Assembly: GCA_022824025.1 (NCBI GenBank)
Contig: JAJEBF010000004.1
Coordinates: 1 to 64,000, forward strand
Length of the DNA: 64,000 nucleotides
Origin: Caldilineaceae bacterium
GTDB lineage: Bacteria > Chloroflexota > Anaerolineae > Caldilineales > Caldilineaceae
Direction: 5' to 3'
The notes beneath the pieces are model-generated. The model saw only the letters and a list, made by a program, of their open reading frames with translations. It searched no databases and was not told the DNA's origin. The position numbers were made by a program, and so were the translations under genes. Shown in pieces: positions 52,879 through 62,524 of this stretch; position 1 is the stretch's first letter; the number at the start of each line of letters is the position of its first letter.

Positions 52879-53115
52879 ATGGCAACAACTTTTGAGCAGG
52901 TTCGCGACATCATTGTGGATCAGCTGGATGTCGATCCAGATGAAGTAACCGAAAACGCCAAGTTCAAAGAGGATTTGGATGCTGACAGTTTGGACCTGGT
53001 TGAGTTGATAATGTCATTTGAGGAAGAGTTCGGCGGCGAGATCAGCGACGAGCAGGCCCAGGAGATAGAAACGGTCGGCGATGTCGTACGGCATCTTGAA
53101 GCCCAGGCGGCCTGA
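52879..53115 (+). CDS. acpP: Acyl carrier protein
   Basis: A 78-residue acidic carrier that holds growing fatty acyl chains on a phosphopantetheine arm. The attachment site is [14 protein letters not shown] with Ser37. Length, acidity and the end helices ([24 protein letters not shown]) are standard. AAGGAGG lies 8 nt before the ATG at 52879. It has its own promoter and a strong terminator 32 nt after the stop, so it is a single-gene unit, not part of a fab cluster. Use in fatty acid synthesis is known for the family. Confidence 0.96.
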   Translation: MATTFEQVRDIIVDQLDVDPDEVTENAKFKEDLDADSLDLVELIMSFEEEFGGEISDEQAQEIETVGDVVRHLEAQAA

Positions 53116-53147
53116 CCTGTCTGCCGGCTACTCTAAATCGTTACCGG

Positions 53148-53174
53148 GCGAGTTGTGTACGCAACTCGCTTTTT
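53148..53174 (+). terminator. Intrinsic terminator of acpP
   Basis: GCGAGTTG (53148-53155) and CAACTCGC (53162-53169) form a perfect 8-bp stem with a 6-nt loop, followed by TTTTTC. It ends the acpP transcript just upstream of the mobA-like gene. Confidence 0.88.
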
Positions 53175-53208
53175 CTTTTGGTGGAAAGGGTCACTGGGGA
53201 CTGACTTC

Positions 53209-53886
53209 ATGGAGCGCGTTTCCGGTCAAGAAGGGAGCCCAACGCTGCTGATCATCGCTGGAGGAAGCAGCAGCCGTATGGGCACTGACAAGCTCATGCT
53301 GCCCGTGCCGGTCCATGACCTGCCTCTCATTCGTCACGTCGCCGAACGCCTGCTCCCGATAGCCTCTGAGGCTGTGGTCGTCGCAAATAGCCCCGAAGTA
53401 AGAAACGCGCTCCGGGGTCTGAGAAGCAACGAGGGAGTGGCCGAAGACGAAGATAAATCAAGAGGCAAGGAGGTTGCCTGCCTGCCTGACGATGTACCGG
53501 GAATCGGTCCTCTCGGCGGCCTGGCAACCGGCCTTCGCCGAATCGACGGTTGGGCGCTGGCCATCGCCGGCGACATGCCCTTCATCCACCCTGAGATTGC
53601 TCGCTTCCTGATCGGGCTGACGGACTGTTGCTGCGACGCAGTCGTGCCGGTCGTCGACGGGCTGGCCCAGCCCTTGCTCGCTTTGTATCACCGCCGTTGT
53701 CTGGCCGCCATTGAGCATGCCGTGGCATCAGGACACCGTCGTATGGACAGTTTCTGGTCTGAAATACGCGTTCGCCTGGTCTCCGCGGAGCCGTTGCGCG
53801 CATTCGACCCGCAACTGCATTCGTTCACCAACGTCAATACACCGGCTGACTGGGAAAAGGCAAGCGCGTTGCTTTCTCAAGGCTGA
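53209..53886 (+). CDS. mobA: Molybdenum cofactor guanylyltransferase-like nucleotidyltransferase (MobA)
   Basis: A 225-residue nucleotidyltransferase expected to add GMP to molybdopterin to form the bis-MGD cofactor, cytosolic. The start at 53209 is preferred; the longer frame begins inside the acpP terminator. The nucleotide-binding signature is IIAGGSSSRMGTDKLMLPV, and the metal-binding Asp lies in AIAGDMPFIHPE. PGIGPLGGLATGL and FTNVNTPADWE are typical of MobA. A MobA/MocA-type cytidylyl or guanylyl specificity cannot be separated by eye. No molybdoenzyme is adjacent; the MOSC gene at 36079 is the only other related gene in the window. Confidence 0.83.
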   Translation: MERVSGQEGSPTLLIIAGGSSSRMGTDKLMLPVPVHDLPLIRHVAERLLPIASEAVVVANSPEVRNALRGLRSNEGVAEDEDKSRGKEVACLPDDVPGIGPLGGLATGLRRIDGWALAIAGDMPFIHPEIARFLIGLTDCCCDAVVPVVDGLAQPLLALYHRRCLAAIEHAVASGHRRMDSFWSEIRVRLVSAEPLRAFDPQLHSFTNVNTPADWEKASALLSQG

Positions 53887-54004
53887 CCTCCTGGTGTTAG
53901 AATAGACGCCGACAGCTCGGTTCCGGATGGCGCCGGCAGTTGAACCCAAAGGGGATTGCAAGGATTCCCGTTTCTCAACGAAAACGGGGATCTTGCGCCA
54001 CACC

Positions 54005-55888
54005 ATGGCAAAGCACCGAAGACGTCCGTCACAGAGTAAGGCAACCGAACGAGGCCGCAAGGGCCGCAATCTGTCATTGGAAGAAGGCGCAGTCGTCAAG
54101 GACTGGGGCGGACGCCTCCCCATCGCCTTAACCTTCCCCAACAGTTACTATGTCGGCATGAGCAGTCTGGCCTTTCAACTGCTGTACAGCTGGCTGAACG
54201 AAGAGCCTGACGTGGTCTGCGAACGGATCTTCTGGCAGAAGGGCGCAGCCGCGGCGGGAAAGCCCCTGCTTTCGCTGGAGAGCGGACGTCCGGCAGACGA
54301 TTTCGACATCTGGGCGTTTACCATCTCGTGGGAGATGGACTACTTCAATGTGGTTGAACTGCTGCGTCAGGCCGGCATTCCGCCGCTGGCGCAAGACCGC
54401 AGCGCCAGTCGCCGCTGGGACGGGTCTCCATGGCCGTTGATCATCGCCGGCGGGCCCGGAATTACGATGAATCCGGAGCCGATGGCGCCCTTTTTCGACA
54501 CCGTTCTCATTGGCGAAGGGGAAGAAGCTGTACCGCAGTTCATAGAGCTGTGCCGGGAAGGGCTATACGAAGACCGCGACGCCCTGTTGCAAATGCTTGA
54601 TCGCCAGCCCGGCTTCTATATCCCTCACCTTCGCCCGTCCAACCGCAACCATGTCGATTTCCGTCCGGTTGAAAGGCTGTGGGTTCGCGATTTGGCCAAG
54701 TATGCGACCCAGTCCGTTCTCTATACCCAGGACACAGAATTCAGCGGCATGCACCTGATGGAGATCGCACGCGGATGCGGGCGCGGCTGCCGATTCTGCC
54801 TGGCCGGGTACGTTTACAGGCCCCCGCGTGAACAGCCCCTGGATGTTCTGTTGAGGTGGGCGGAGCAGGCCATGGCCAACGGGCATGATCGCATTGGGCT
54901 CGTTAGCGCCGCCGTCAGCGACCATACACAGATCGATGAATTAGCATCCGAGCTTGCTGCCATGGGCGCCTCGATAAGCGCCAGCTCGATGCGCATGGAC
55001 CCGATCAGCGTGCCTCTGATCCAGGCGATGGCCGCAGGCGGCACGCAGACCCTGACGGTCGCGCCGGAAGCTGGCAGCGAACGACTGCGCAACGTGATCA
55101 ACAAGACGCAGACCGAAGAGCAGATGATGAGGGCAGTTGGGCTTGCGGCCGATCTGGATTTTCCTCAGCTAAAGCTCTATTTCATGACAGGACACCCAAC
55201 CGAAACCGACGACGACATTCAAGAGCTGATTGACTTTACGCTGAAGGCGCGCAGTATATTCAAGCGGCGGCTGGCGATAAACGCCACGCCCTTCGTTCCC
55301 AAGGCGCATACCCCCTTCCAATGGGAAGCGATGATGCCCGCAAGGGAACTGAAGCGGCGTCAGCGCAGCATCAACAAGGCCTTGGCGCGGCACGGCGTCG
55401 AAGTACGCGCGGACTCACCGGAGTGGGCGGAGGTGCAGGCGGTCTTGAGCCGGGGTGACCGCGCCCTGGCCAAAGTTCTGCTGGCCATCCCGCCAGGACA
55501 GTTGAACACGCGCTTGTTCTTTCGGGTCATGGAGGAGTTGGGGCTGGAAAAGGAGCAGTACCTTGGCCGTTGGGAAGCCGGGAGCGCACTTCCCTGGGAC
55601 ATCGTCCAGAGCGGTGTCACCGAAAACTACTTCCATTACGAACTGCGATTGGCGTCCCAGGAACGAACGGGGTTCTCTTGCCCGCCGGATAGCGCGGGAT
55701 GCCTTACGTGCCAGGCTTGTGATGACGATTGGGCCTTCCGCTACGGCGGCAATGAGAACCGGCCCATTCCCGCAGCAAAAGGGGGAGCCTGGCGGGCGCA
55801 GGACTGGCGCCCCTGGACAAAGCTGAAAGCGCAGCAGCACGACTCCGGAATGGGAAACATTACGATCGAACCAATCCCCTTGGAGTAG
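54005..55888 (+). CDS. B12-binding-like/radical SAM protein (TIGR03960 type)
   Basis: A 627-residue radical SAM protein. The ATG at 54005 (MAKHRRRPSQSK) is chosen, but an in-frame start at 53927 cannot be excluded because neither has a strong ribosome site. The N-terminal ~220 residues form a B12-binding-like domain (LPIALTFPNSYYVGMSS, IIAGGPGITMNPEP, LIGEGEEAVPQFIEL). The [4Fe-4S]-SAM motif is IARGCGRGCRFCLAGYVYRP (Cys-x3-Cys-x2-Cys). The C-terminal ~200 residues are the family extension with CLTCQACDDDW near the end. The family is widespread with no settled reaction. In other genomes it is often paired with a DUF2344 protein; none follows here. Confidence 0.85.
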   Translation: MAKHRRRPSQSKATERGRKGRNLSLEEGAVVKDWGGRLPIALTFPNSYYVGMSSLAFQLLYSWLNEEPDVVCERIFWQKGAAAAGKPLLSLESGRPADDFDIWAFTISWEMDYFNVVELLRQAGIPPLAQDRSASRRWDGSPWPLIIAGGPGITMNPEPMAPFFDTVLIGEGEEAVPQFIELCREGLYEDRDALLQMLDRQPGFYIPHLRPSNRNHVDFRPVERLWVRDLAKYATQSVLYTQDTEFSGMHLMEIARGCGRGCRFCLAGYVYRPPREQPLDVLLRWAEQAMANGHDRIGLVSAAVSDHTQIDELASELAAMGASISASSMRMDPISVPLIQAMAAGGTQTLTVAPEAGSERLRNVINKTQTEEQMMRAVGLAADLDFPQLKLYFMTGHPTETDDDIQELIDFTLKARSIFKRRLAINATPFVPKAHTPFQWEAMMPARELKRRQRSINKALARHGVEVRADSPEWAEVQAVLSRGDRALAKVLLAIPPGQLNTRLFFRVMEELGLEKEQYLGRWEAGSALPWDIVQSGVTENYFHYELRLASQERTGFSCPPDSAGCLTCQACDDDWAFRYGGNENRPIPAAKGGAWRAQDWRPWTKLKAQQHDSGMGNITIEPIPLE

Positions 55889-55981
55889 CGCGGGCCTTCC
55901 TGAAACAGTGTCTTCTTATGCGAGAGATTCCATCTGCCTGCGTGGGAGGACTGCACGTGTGAGAGGGACCCCCTTCGACAG

Positions 55982-56812
55982 ATGCAACGAATCTCCTACA
56001 ACAACGGTGTCGTGGCCTATGCCTTTGACAGTCTTGCCTCCCTTCCCCTCCAGGCATATGTAAGCGCCCGTCACGGAGGCGTATCTCCCCGCCCGTGGCG
56101 GAGTCTCAATTTCAGCCATAGCCGCGGCGATGACAGAGAACGCGTCAAGGAGAACTTCGCTCGCTTCTGCGCTGCCGTCGGCAGAGATGCCTCCCAGCCT
56201 GTTCGCACACACCAGATACACAGTACAAACGTCTGCCAGGTCGATTGGGATGATGCCGGCTCCCGCCAAACGCGCTGCGATGCACTCATTACCAATGCCG
56301 TTGGACTTCCTCTCTTCCTGGTATTCGCCGACTGCGTGCCCCTCATTCTGTTCGATCCGGTTCGCCACGCACTGGCAGCCTGCCATGCCGGTTGGCGGGG
56401 AACGGTCGACGGAATCGCGACAGCATCGTTATGCGCGATGGCCGAAGCATTTGGCACTGACGCGTCGGACGTGCATGCGGGCATCGGCCCCAGTATTGGA
56501 CCGGAGAGCTACCAGGTAGGCGAGGATGTTATCCAGCGCGCAGTTTCAAGATTGCCCGGTGGCGAACGGTATTTCCACAGTCGCGATGGTGAACGGACCA
56601 ACCCGTACTTCGACCTTTGGCAAGCCAACATCGACCAGCTGACCGCGGCCGGCGTCTCTCCTGGGCAGATCGAATTGGCGGGTATCGATACCGCCCGTAC
56701 TACGGGTGATTTCTTCAGCCATCGCGCGGAGAAAGGACAGTGCGGTCTGTTTGGCCTTCTGACCTGGCTGGAACCTCCTGCGAATGGTCGGCGTTCGCGC
56801 CTCAGGATATGA
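55982..56812 (+). CDS. YfiH/LACC1-family purine nucleoside phosphorylase/copper oxidase-like protein
   Basis: A 276-residue member of the multicopper polyphenol oxidase/LACC1 family, now tied to purine nucleoside phosphorylase and adenosine deaminase activity. The metal-site residues sit in RTHQIHSTNV (His), VFADCVPLIL (Cys) and AACHAGWRGTVDGIA (His). AGIGPSIGPESYQVGEDV and the C-terminal DTARTTGDFFSHRAEKGQCG are conserved. The ATG at 55982 has no strong ribosome site. It starts 93 nt after the radical SAM gene on the same strand. Purine salvage is the likely role from the family, not shown here. Confidence 0.9.
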   Translation: MQRISYNNGVVAYAFDSLASLPLQAYVSARHGGVSPRPWRSLNFSHSRGDDRERVKENFARFCAAVGRDASQPVRTHQIHSTNVCQVDWDDAGSRQTRCDALITNAVGLPLFLVFADCVPLILFDPVRHALAACHAGWRGTVDGIATASLCAMAEAFGTDASDVHAGIGPSIGPESYQVGEDVIQRAVSRLPGGERYFHSRDGERTNPYFDLWQANIDQLTAAGVSPGQIELAGIDTARTTGDFFSHRAEKGQCGLFGLLTWLEPPANGRRSRLRI

Positions 56813-56991
56813 TACAATGGGACTGGGCGCAGACGATGCTGCGTTGCGTTCGAGAACGCCCCGATTGGAGTGCTGGATGGCAGTGCGGGATGGCAGACGC
56901 AAGGGGCGTCGGCCGCCGGTTCCCCAACGCCGTTGCCTCAGGAAAGGGAATAGGAGTCGCTCTGCCATCTGCTACTGCGGGCTAAAGGTGC

Positions 56992-57801
56992 ATGTCGGAA
57001 ACCGCAAACCGATTTGAGGAGTTGCTGCGTCGGCTCGGTTTGGATGCCCTGCCGACCTACCAGCAGATTCTCGAATCAATGGACCCGTTGTCATGGACGC
57101 TGGTGCTGCTCCTAACCGGAGCAGTCATACTTGGCGTCTTTTTTACGCTGAACACCCGCTATCGCTTTCACGCGTTTCAGGAGGCGGAAGCCACCCCTGA
57201 GGTCTTGCTTGCCCGCCTGAAACAGGACCCGACTTACCTGACGCCTGCGTCCATCATCAATCGACTCGGCGCTGAGATGACACTTCTCCTCCTGGAGTAT
57301 GGCGACCAGATAACCGCCCCCCAGTGGAGGGCGATGTGGAGTCGAGTTCGAGAAGAGCTCCTGGGGCTGCTGTCGGCCCAACACGCCTTTGGGCCCGTGA
57401 ACGCCCTGGCGCACTACTACCTGAGCACCGATATCCAGGAGCCGGACAGCATGCGGATTCGCCGGACCGCGCTGATTCACAAACTTGGCCAGCGCAGGCA
57501 GCTCGAACCGGGCTCCGACGGCCTGCTGGCCCAACTGCGGCTTGTACGCCATCCCGCCGAACAGTTGGGCGAACTTGGCTTCGAAGGTCCGACCATCTGG
57601 ATGGAGAATCTGGAAGACTCCATGCCAATTGAAGGCCCGATTATTCAGATGGACTCGGTGCGGTTCGATACAGTCGACCGGGCGAGCGTTAACCTGCTCA
57701 TACAGAGGACGCCAACAGTTGGCGGCGCCTTCACGCTCCGGTTGGAGAAGCGAAACGAAATGTGGGTCGTTGTCGACGAAAGGGTCAAGTGGGGCCCATA
57801 G
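56992..57801 (+). CDS. Hypothetical single-pass membrane protein
   Basis: A 269-residue protein I do not recognise. One hydrophobic helix at about residues 34-52 (WTLVLLLTGAVILGVFF) follows a short amphipathic N-terminus, so most of the chain is probably cytoplasmic. The remainder is a mixed region with alpha-helical stretches (LLARLKQDPTYLTPASIINRLG) and an end rich in strands (VGGAFTLRLEKRNEMWVVVDERVKW). AGGTGC lies near the ATG at 56992. It is 179 nt after the YfiH gene and 156 nt before the sensor gene, the pair probably being linked. An extended -10 (TGATACAAT, 56810-56818) may drive it. Confidence 0.65.
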   Translation: MSETANRFEELLRRLGLDALPTYQQILESMDPLSWTLVLLLTGAVILGVFFTLNTRYRFHAFQEAEATPEVLLARLKQDPTYLTPASIINRLGAEMTLLLLEYGDQITAPQWRAMWSRVREELLGLLSAQHAFGPVNALAHYYLSTDIQEPDSMRIRRTALIHKLGQRRQLEPGSDGLLAQLRLVRHPAEQLGELGFEGPTIWMENLEDSMPIEGPIIQMDSVRFDTVDRASVNLLIQRTPTVGGAFTLRLEKRNEMWVVVDERVKWGP

Positions 57802-57957
57802 ATCACCTTACATTGCTCGGGGCAGCCTCCACTCACAGACGGTTGGCGCGCAGTGGCGTTGCTTCGGGCGTAGAGAAAGTAAGAACGCAGCAGGCAATGT
57901 ATTGCCGCCTTGCCCTGGACCGCTTCGCAGTCGTTTGAGGAACAACAACAGGACCCG

Positions 57958-60039
57958 ATGAACGAACTTGCATTGACGCTCGCCGACGCCTTGGGCTTTC
58001 TGAATACGCTCGTCTCTTCAGTGGTCGTGATTCTGGCCTTTTCGCTGTTGGCCTACACGTTGACCTACAATTTCCGTAACCCGGTTGCCAGGCGCTTCGC
58101 TTATCTGCTGGGTCTGGTCATGGTGACCTACGCCTCAGAGGTCGCGCTGACCCAGGTGGTCAGCGCCGACTCGGCGTCAAAGTGGCTTCGTTTCCAGTGG
58201 TTGGGCATTGCCCTACTGCCCGGAGCCTACTTTGCCTTCTCCTACTCGGTTCTACGGACGACAAACTACCATACCGACCGCCGGCGTCTGTTCAACTATG
58301 CCATCGGCGTCATCTCCGTTGTCAGCGCGCTGCTGGCGTTTTTCACAACTCTTTTGGTTGACGTTGTTGAATTCGACCCGCTGCTCAGCTATCTGCACCC
58401 CGGCTCGCTCTTCTGGCCGTTTGCCGTTTTCTTCGCGGGCGTGGTGATTCTCTCCCACTTCAACATCTGGAAGGCGCGGCAGCGCTGTCTGACCGCCGAA
58501 AGCCGCAGGCGCATGACCTACCTCCTCCTGGCTTCGGCAGCGCCCGGCATTGGCACGTTCCCCTATCTGATCGCCCTGGGCAAGACTTCGGTCGGCCTGC
58601 TTTCACCGGAGTGGATACTTGGACTGGCCATCGCGGGCAACGGCGCAATCGGGACCATGCTTATCATCTTGAGCTATACCGTAGCCTTTTTTGGCGTCTA
58701 TACGCCTGATAGAGTCGTTCGACACCGCCTGATACGGTACTTTGCCAGAGGACCGGTCGTAGCGATTTTCGTCATTCTGGCGATTCAGACGATCCCAACG
58801 GTAGAGCTTGTTCTCGGTCTGCCCAGAAACATCGTCCTCTTCAGCGTCATTACCGGCGTCGTCGTTGCCGCTCAAGTGATCCTCAGCCTTTCCACGGCAT
58901 TGACCGACCGGGTCGTTTACGGAGAGGACCGACAGGAAATCGCCTGGCTTCGGGAGCTGGACAGGCGCCTGCTGACGACGACCGACTTGCGCCAGTTCCT
59001 TGAGAACCACCTGACCATGCTGTGCGAAATGTTGCGCGTTCCTTCGGGATTTGTCGCCGCAGCCATCGGGACCGATCTGATCCTTGAGGCTATGGTCGGT
59101 CCGGAGGGCACGCGTCAGGAGATTCTGGATGACAAGGATTGGAGCGATGCCCTGAGCGAGGCGCTTAGCCACGCCCGCGAAAACGGCAACGCCAGGCCTG
59201 CGTCTTCAGGTCAGCCGCTTCATACCAGCCGGACGCTTTCACCGAATGGCAAACGGGCCGCTCAGAAGATCTCGTCGCAGCCTGCCGAATACGGAGGCTA
59301 CTGGCTGTGGCCCGTGCTGGAGCCATCAGAGAAGCGCGATGGAGAAGTCGTGCTCGGTATGCTGGGCGTCCGCGCCCGCAGCGAATCACCCCGGATCAGC
59401 GAACGAGAACATGCCTTGCTGGAGCAACAGATAGACAGTATCGCAAAAGCTCTTCTCGACCGAAAAATGCAGATGCAGGTGATGGTGGCGTTGCGTCGTA
59501 TCATCCCAGGCATTGATCGCATCCAGCAGATACGCGGCATCGTGCCCTACGTCTCTGAAAATACGGAGGTGCCGCCGGCCGATCTGCTGGAACCGAGCCC
59601 CATTCATAATCCTGAATTCGAGAGCTGGGTAAAGGATGCTCTCAGCCACTATTGGGGCGGCCCCAAATTGACGCGCAGCCCATTGATGCAGTTGCGGGTG
59701 GTGGATCGCGTCGTAGAAGAGGCCGACGGCAACCCTGGCAAGGCCCTGCGGCTGGTGTTGGGGCGTGCCATCCAGAACCTGCGGCCAGGCGGTAAACAGG
59801 ACTTGAGCACGCCCGAATGGCTGCTCTACAATATTCTGGAAATGCGTTTCATTCAGGGCCGCAAGATACGCGACATTGCCGGCCGCTTAGCCATCAGCGA
59901 GAGCGACCTCTATCGCAAGCAGCGGGTCGCTATCGGACAGGTGGCCCAGGTGTTGACTGAAATGGAACAGGGCGATTGGGACGCGCTGCTAAAGCTCCAG
60001 GAGCAAGACGACGCGGCCATATCTGAAGACGCGAACTGA
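57958..60039 (+). CDS. Membrane 7TM-type sensor with GAF-like region and C-terminal HTH
   Basis: A 693-residue polytopic protein with no kinase signature. ACAGGACC precedes the ATG at 57958. The first ~310 residues hold about eight or nine hydrophobic helices, resembling the 7TM histidine-kinase N-terminal sensor region. A GAF-like region at about 335-500 follows (RRLLTTTDLRQFLENHLTML, ERVHALLEQQIDS-like end). No H-box, N-box or GG(D/E)EF motif is seen. The C-terminal region at about 625-680 (YNILEMRFIQGRKIRDIAGRL, AISESDLYRKQRVAI) looks like a helix-turn-helix that could bind DNA. A membrane-tethered regulator is the best reading, but it is inference. Confidence 0.68.
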   Translation: MNELALTLADALGFLNTLVSSVVVILAFSLLAYTLTYNFRNPVARRFAYLLGLVMVTYASEVALTQVVSADSASKWLRFQWLGIALLPGAYFAFSYSVLRTTNYHTDRRRLFNYAIGVISVVSALLAFFTTLLVDVVEFDPLLSYLHPGSLFWPFAVFFAGVVILSHFNIWKARQRCLTAESRRRMTYLLLASAAPGIGTFPYLIALGKTSVGLLSPEWILGLAIAGNGAIGTMLIILSYTVAFFGVYTPDRVVRHRLIRYFARGPVVAIFVILAIQTIPTVELVLGLPRNIVLFSVITGVVVAAQVILSLSTALTDRVVYGEDRQEIAWLRELDRRLLTTTDLRQFLENHLTMLCEMLRVPSGFVAAAIGTDLILEAMVGPEGTRQEILDDKDWSDALSEALSHARENGNARPASSGQPLHTSRTLSPNGKRAAQKISSQPAEYGGYWLWPVLEPSEKRDGEVVLGMLGVRARSESPRISEREHALLEQQIDSIAKALLDRKMQMQVMVALRRIIPGIDRIQQIRGIVPYVSENTEVPPADLLEPSPIHNPEFESWVKDALSHYWGGPKLTRSPLMQLRVVDRVVEEADGNPGKALRLVLGRAIQNLRPGGKQDLSTPEWLLYNILEMRFIQGRKIRDIAGRLAISESDLYRKQRVAIGQVAQVLTEMEQGDWDALLKLQEQDDAAISEDAN

Positions 60040-60101
60040 TGCATGCTCGGCTGAGGCGGCCAGGCCAGTTGCCATGAGCCTGTCTGCCGAAGGATTATCT
60101 G

Positions 60102-62408
60102 ATGGCTGCCAAGCGCCGTAAACGGCGGAAATACCAGAAAACGGGCCCAGCCGCCGCGGTTAGAGGGAACGTTCATAAACTGCTCGCCAGGCTGGGGCGC
60201 GAGCTCCTGGGATCGGGCGTCTTCATCTTTGGCGCGTATCTCGGCTTCACCCTTCTCGCCGCTTGGCAGGAACCGTGGATCGTTTGGCTTGCCGGGAACA
60301 TGGCTTGGCCTCTTACGCTCAGCCTGCTGGTGACAGGCGCCGTCATTCTGTTGGGGCCCCGGGCCGGCTACTGGCATCCGGAGGCGCTGGTGGGGGCCGA
60401 GTTGCTGTGGCTGTCCCTGGCCTCTCTGCAGTATGTCAGCGGCCACCCGCACGCGGACTGGGCTCTCCCTCGCCCCGGACAGGGGGCAGGCCTGATGGGC
60501 TGGGGCGCCGGCAACATTTTGATCAGTCTTCTGGGGCAGATGCCGGCGGCCTTTGGGTTCATCCTGCTGGCTCTGTTGAGCGTCTTTCTGCTGTTACGTC
60601 ATACGCCTCTGATCTATCTGTATGGCTACTTTTCATACCTGTGGCTGCCTTCAGAGGACAGCCCCTTCGAGTTGCCCCAGGCGCAAACGGAGCGCCCTGA
60701 CGAATCTCCGCGGCTTGATGAGGAGGCGCCCGAGAACATTGCGCTTGAGCACGGCATCCCAAACGCGCCCCAGTTCACCGCCAGCTTGGACGAACCCCTG
60801 CTCCAGAACCCCTTTCCTGCCGAAGCTACCGCTCCTTCGGAGCAAGGGCGGCCCATAAAGGCAGAACTGCCTGCTCCCCCAGCGTCCCAGGGCAGGAGCA
60901 AGCGCAAACCATCCGCGACAGAAAATCGTCGGTTGAAACACAACCGCAAAAAGGGTGATCTCCCTTCAACCGCCTTGCTGGAGGACGATGTCGGGCAGTT
61001 AATCTGGGACATCGAGGGCATGGCCCAGACTATTCGCCAGACATTGTGGGATTTCGATATTCCGGTCGAGGTCGTCAACATCGAGACCGGGCCGACGGTT
61101 ACCCAGTTCGGCGTGCAACCGCTCTATATCGAGCGGGGCGGCCAGAAGCGCAAAGTGAGGGTCAACCGAATCGCCGCGGCGGCCGACGACCTTGCGCTGG
61201 CGCTGGCGGCGCCGGCCGTGCGCATCGAGGCGCCCGTGCCCGGCCAGCCGTTTGTTGGCATCGAGGTGCCGAACCCTGAGAAGGCGATGGTTGGCCTGAA
61301 GAGCATTCTGGAGAGCAAGCAGATGGCCAGTCAGGGGGGAACGCTGCCTCTGGCCCTGGGCCGGGACACGTCAGGTACTCCCGTCGTCACCGATCTTGCG
61401 CGCGCCCCCCACCTGCTCATCGCCGGCGCAACAGGGTCAGGAAAGTCAGCTTGCATAAACGGGGTCATCGTCAGTTTACTTATGTACCATGGCCCGGAAA
61501 GCCTGCGCTTCATCATGGTCGACCCCAAACTGGTGGAGCTGCCAGGCTACAACCACATTCCCCACATGATCGGCAAAGTAATCACCGACCTGGAGGAGGT
61601 CCACGGCGCGCTGACCTGGCTTCTGTTGCAGATGGATGATCGATACCAACTGTTCAGGGAAAGGAAAGTTCGAAATATCGAAGCCTACAACCGGCTTGCC
61701 CGGCGGCGCAAGAAGATGGAGCCCCTGTCCCATATCGTCCTGATCGTAGATGAACTGGCCGACCTCATGATGACTGCCCCCGAGGAAATTGAGAAGCAGC
61801 TCGTTCGCCTCGCCCAGATGGCACGCGCGACCGGCATTCACCTCGTCCTCGCCACCCAGCGCCCCAGCACCGACGTTGTGACGGGGCTGATCAAGGCAAA
61901 CTTTCCGTCACGCATCGCCTTCGCCGTCACCAGCCAGGTCGACAGCCGCGTCATTCTGGACTCACCTGGGGCAGAGAAGCTGCTCGGCCAGGGCGACATG
62001 CTCTTCATGCGGCCCGACAAGTCTTCGACCGAACGTGTGCAAGGCAGCTATGTCACCGACCCGGAGATCAGGCAGGTGGTGGAATGGTGGCAGGATCGCG
62101 AACGGACCGAAAATGCAGAAGGGCCGGCGGTCAAAGTAGCGCCATGGATCGGTCTTTTGGACAGGCTTGACGACGAAGATGAGCTGCTGGCGGAAGCAGA
62201 GGACGCCATTCGCGGCCGCAAGGCGATAAGCGCCAGTTTCATACAACGAGAACTGCAGATTGGCTATCCACGCGCCGCGCGGCTGGTCAAGCTGCTCGAG
62301 TCAAATGGTCTCGTCAGCGCGGAGCTGGAGGGCGGAAACAAGAGAAGGGTTCTGCGCGATGGCGGCGCCAGTTCGGCTGAGCATGACGAAGAGCTTGAGC
62401 AGGTTTAG
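60102..62408 (+). CDS. ftsK: DNA translocase FtsK/SpoIIIE
   Basis: A 768-residue DNA motor that moves chromosome ends through the division septum. AAGGA lies before the ATG at 60102. The first ~190 residues carry about four membrane helices, then a Pro/Glu/Gln-rich linker (~195-290). The motor starts with LLEDDVGQLIWDIEGMAQTIRQ and has Walker A IAGATGSGKSACING (~440-454) and Walker B VLIVDELADLMMTAP. LATQRPSTDVVTGLIKANFP is typical. The winged-helix gamma domain (IRGRKAISASFIQRELQIGYPRAARL) that reads KOPS sites is at the end. The linker is short, so it resembles SpoIIIE-like forms more than E. coli FtsK. Confidence 0.95.
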   Translation: MAAKRRKRRKYQKTGPAAAVRGNVHKLLARLGRELLGSGVFIFGAYLGFTLLAAWQEPWIVWLAGNMAWPLTLSLLVTGAVILLGPRAGYWHPEALVGAELLWLSLASLQYVSGHPHADWALPRPGQGAGLMGWGAGNILISLLGQMPAAFGFILLALLSVFLLLRHTPLIYLYGYFSYLWLPSEDSPFELPQAQTERPDESPRLDEEAPENIALEHGIPNAPQFTASLDEPLLQNPFPAEATAPSEQGRPIKAELPAPPASQGRSKRKPSATENRRLKHNRKKGDLPSTALLEDDVGQLIWDIEGMAQTIRQTLWDFDIPVEVVNIETGPTVTQFGVQPLYIERGGQKRKVRVNRIAAAADDLALALAAPAVRIEAPVPGQPFVGIEVPNPEKAMVGLKSILESKQMASQGGTLPLALGRDTSGTPVVTDLARAPHLLIAGATGSGKSACINGVIVSLLMYHGPESLRFIMVDPKLVELPGYNHIPHMIGKVITDLEEVHGALTWLLLQMDDRYQLFRERKVRNIEAYNRLARRRKKMEPLSHIVLIVDELADLMMTAPEEIEKQLVRLAQMARATGIHLVLATQRPSTDVVTGLIKANFPSRIAFAVTSQVDSRVILDSPGAEKLLGQGDMLFMRPDKSSTERVQGSYVTDPEIRQVVEWWQDRERTENAEGPAVKVAPWIGLLDRLDDEDELLAEAEDAIRGRKAISASFIQRELQIGYPRAARLVKLLESNGLVSAELEGGNKRRVLRDGGASSAEHDEELEQV

Positions 62409-62524
62409 GAGAGCCGTCGCCTCCCTCTCCGCCCAGCATCTCCCGTCCACTTTCGCGTCCATGCTCGTACAGGCGTCAACTCCCTTCCAGATCCCGCGCC
62501 TTCACCCATCGAGGAAAGCACAGA

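Noticed and set aside
52467..52913. 149-codon upstream extension of the isomerase-synthase frame
   Set aside because: No homology, crosses the acpP promoter and start, and a TTG with AGGAGG six nt upstream marks a better start.
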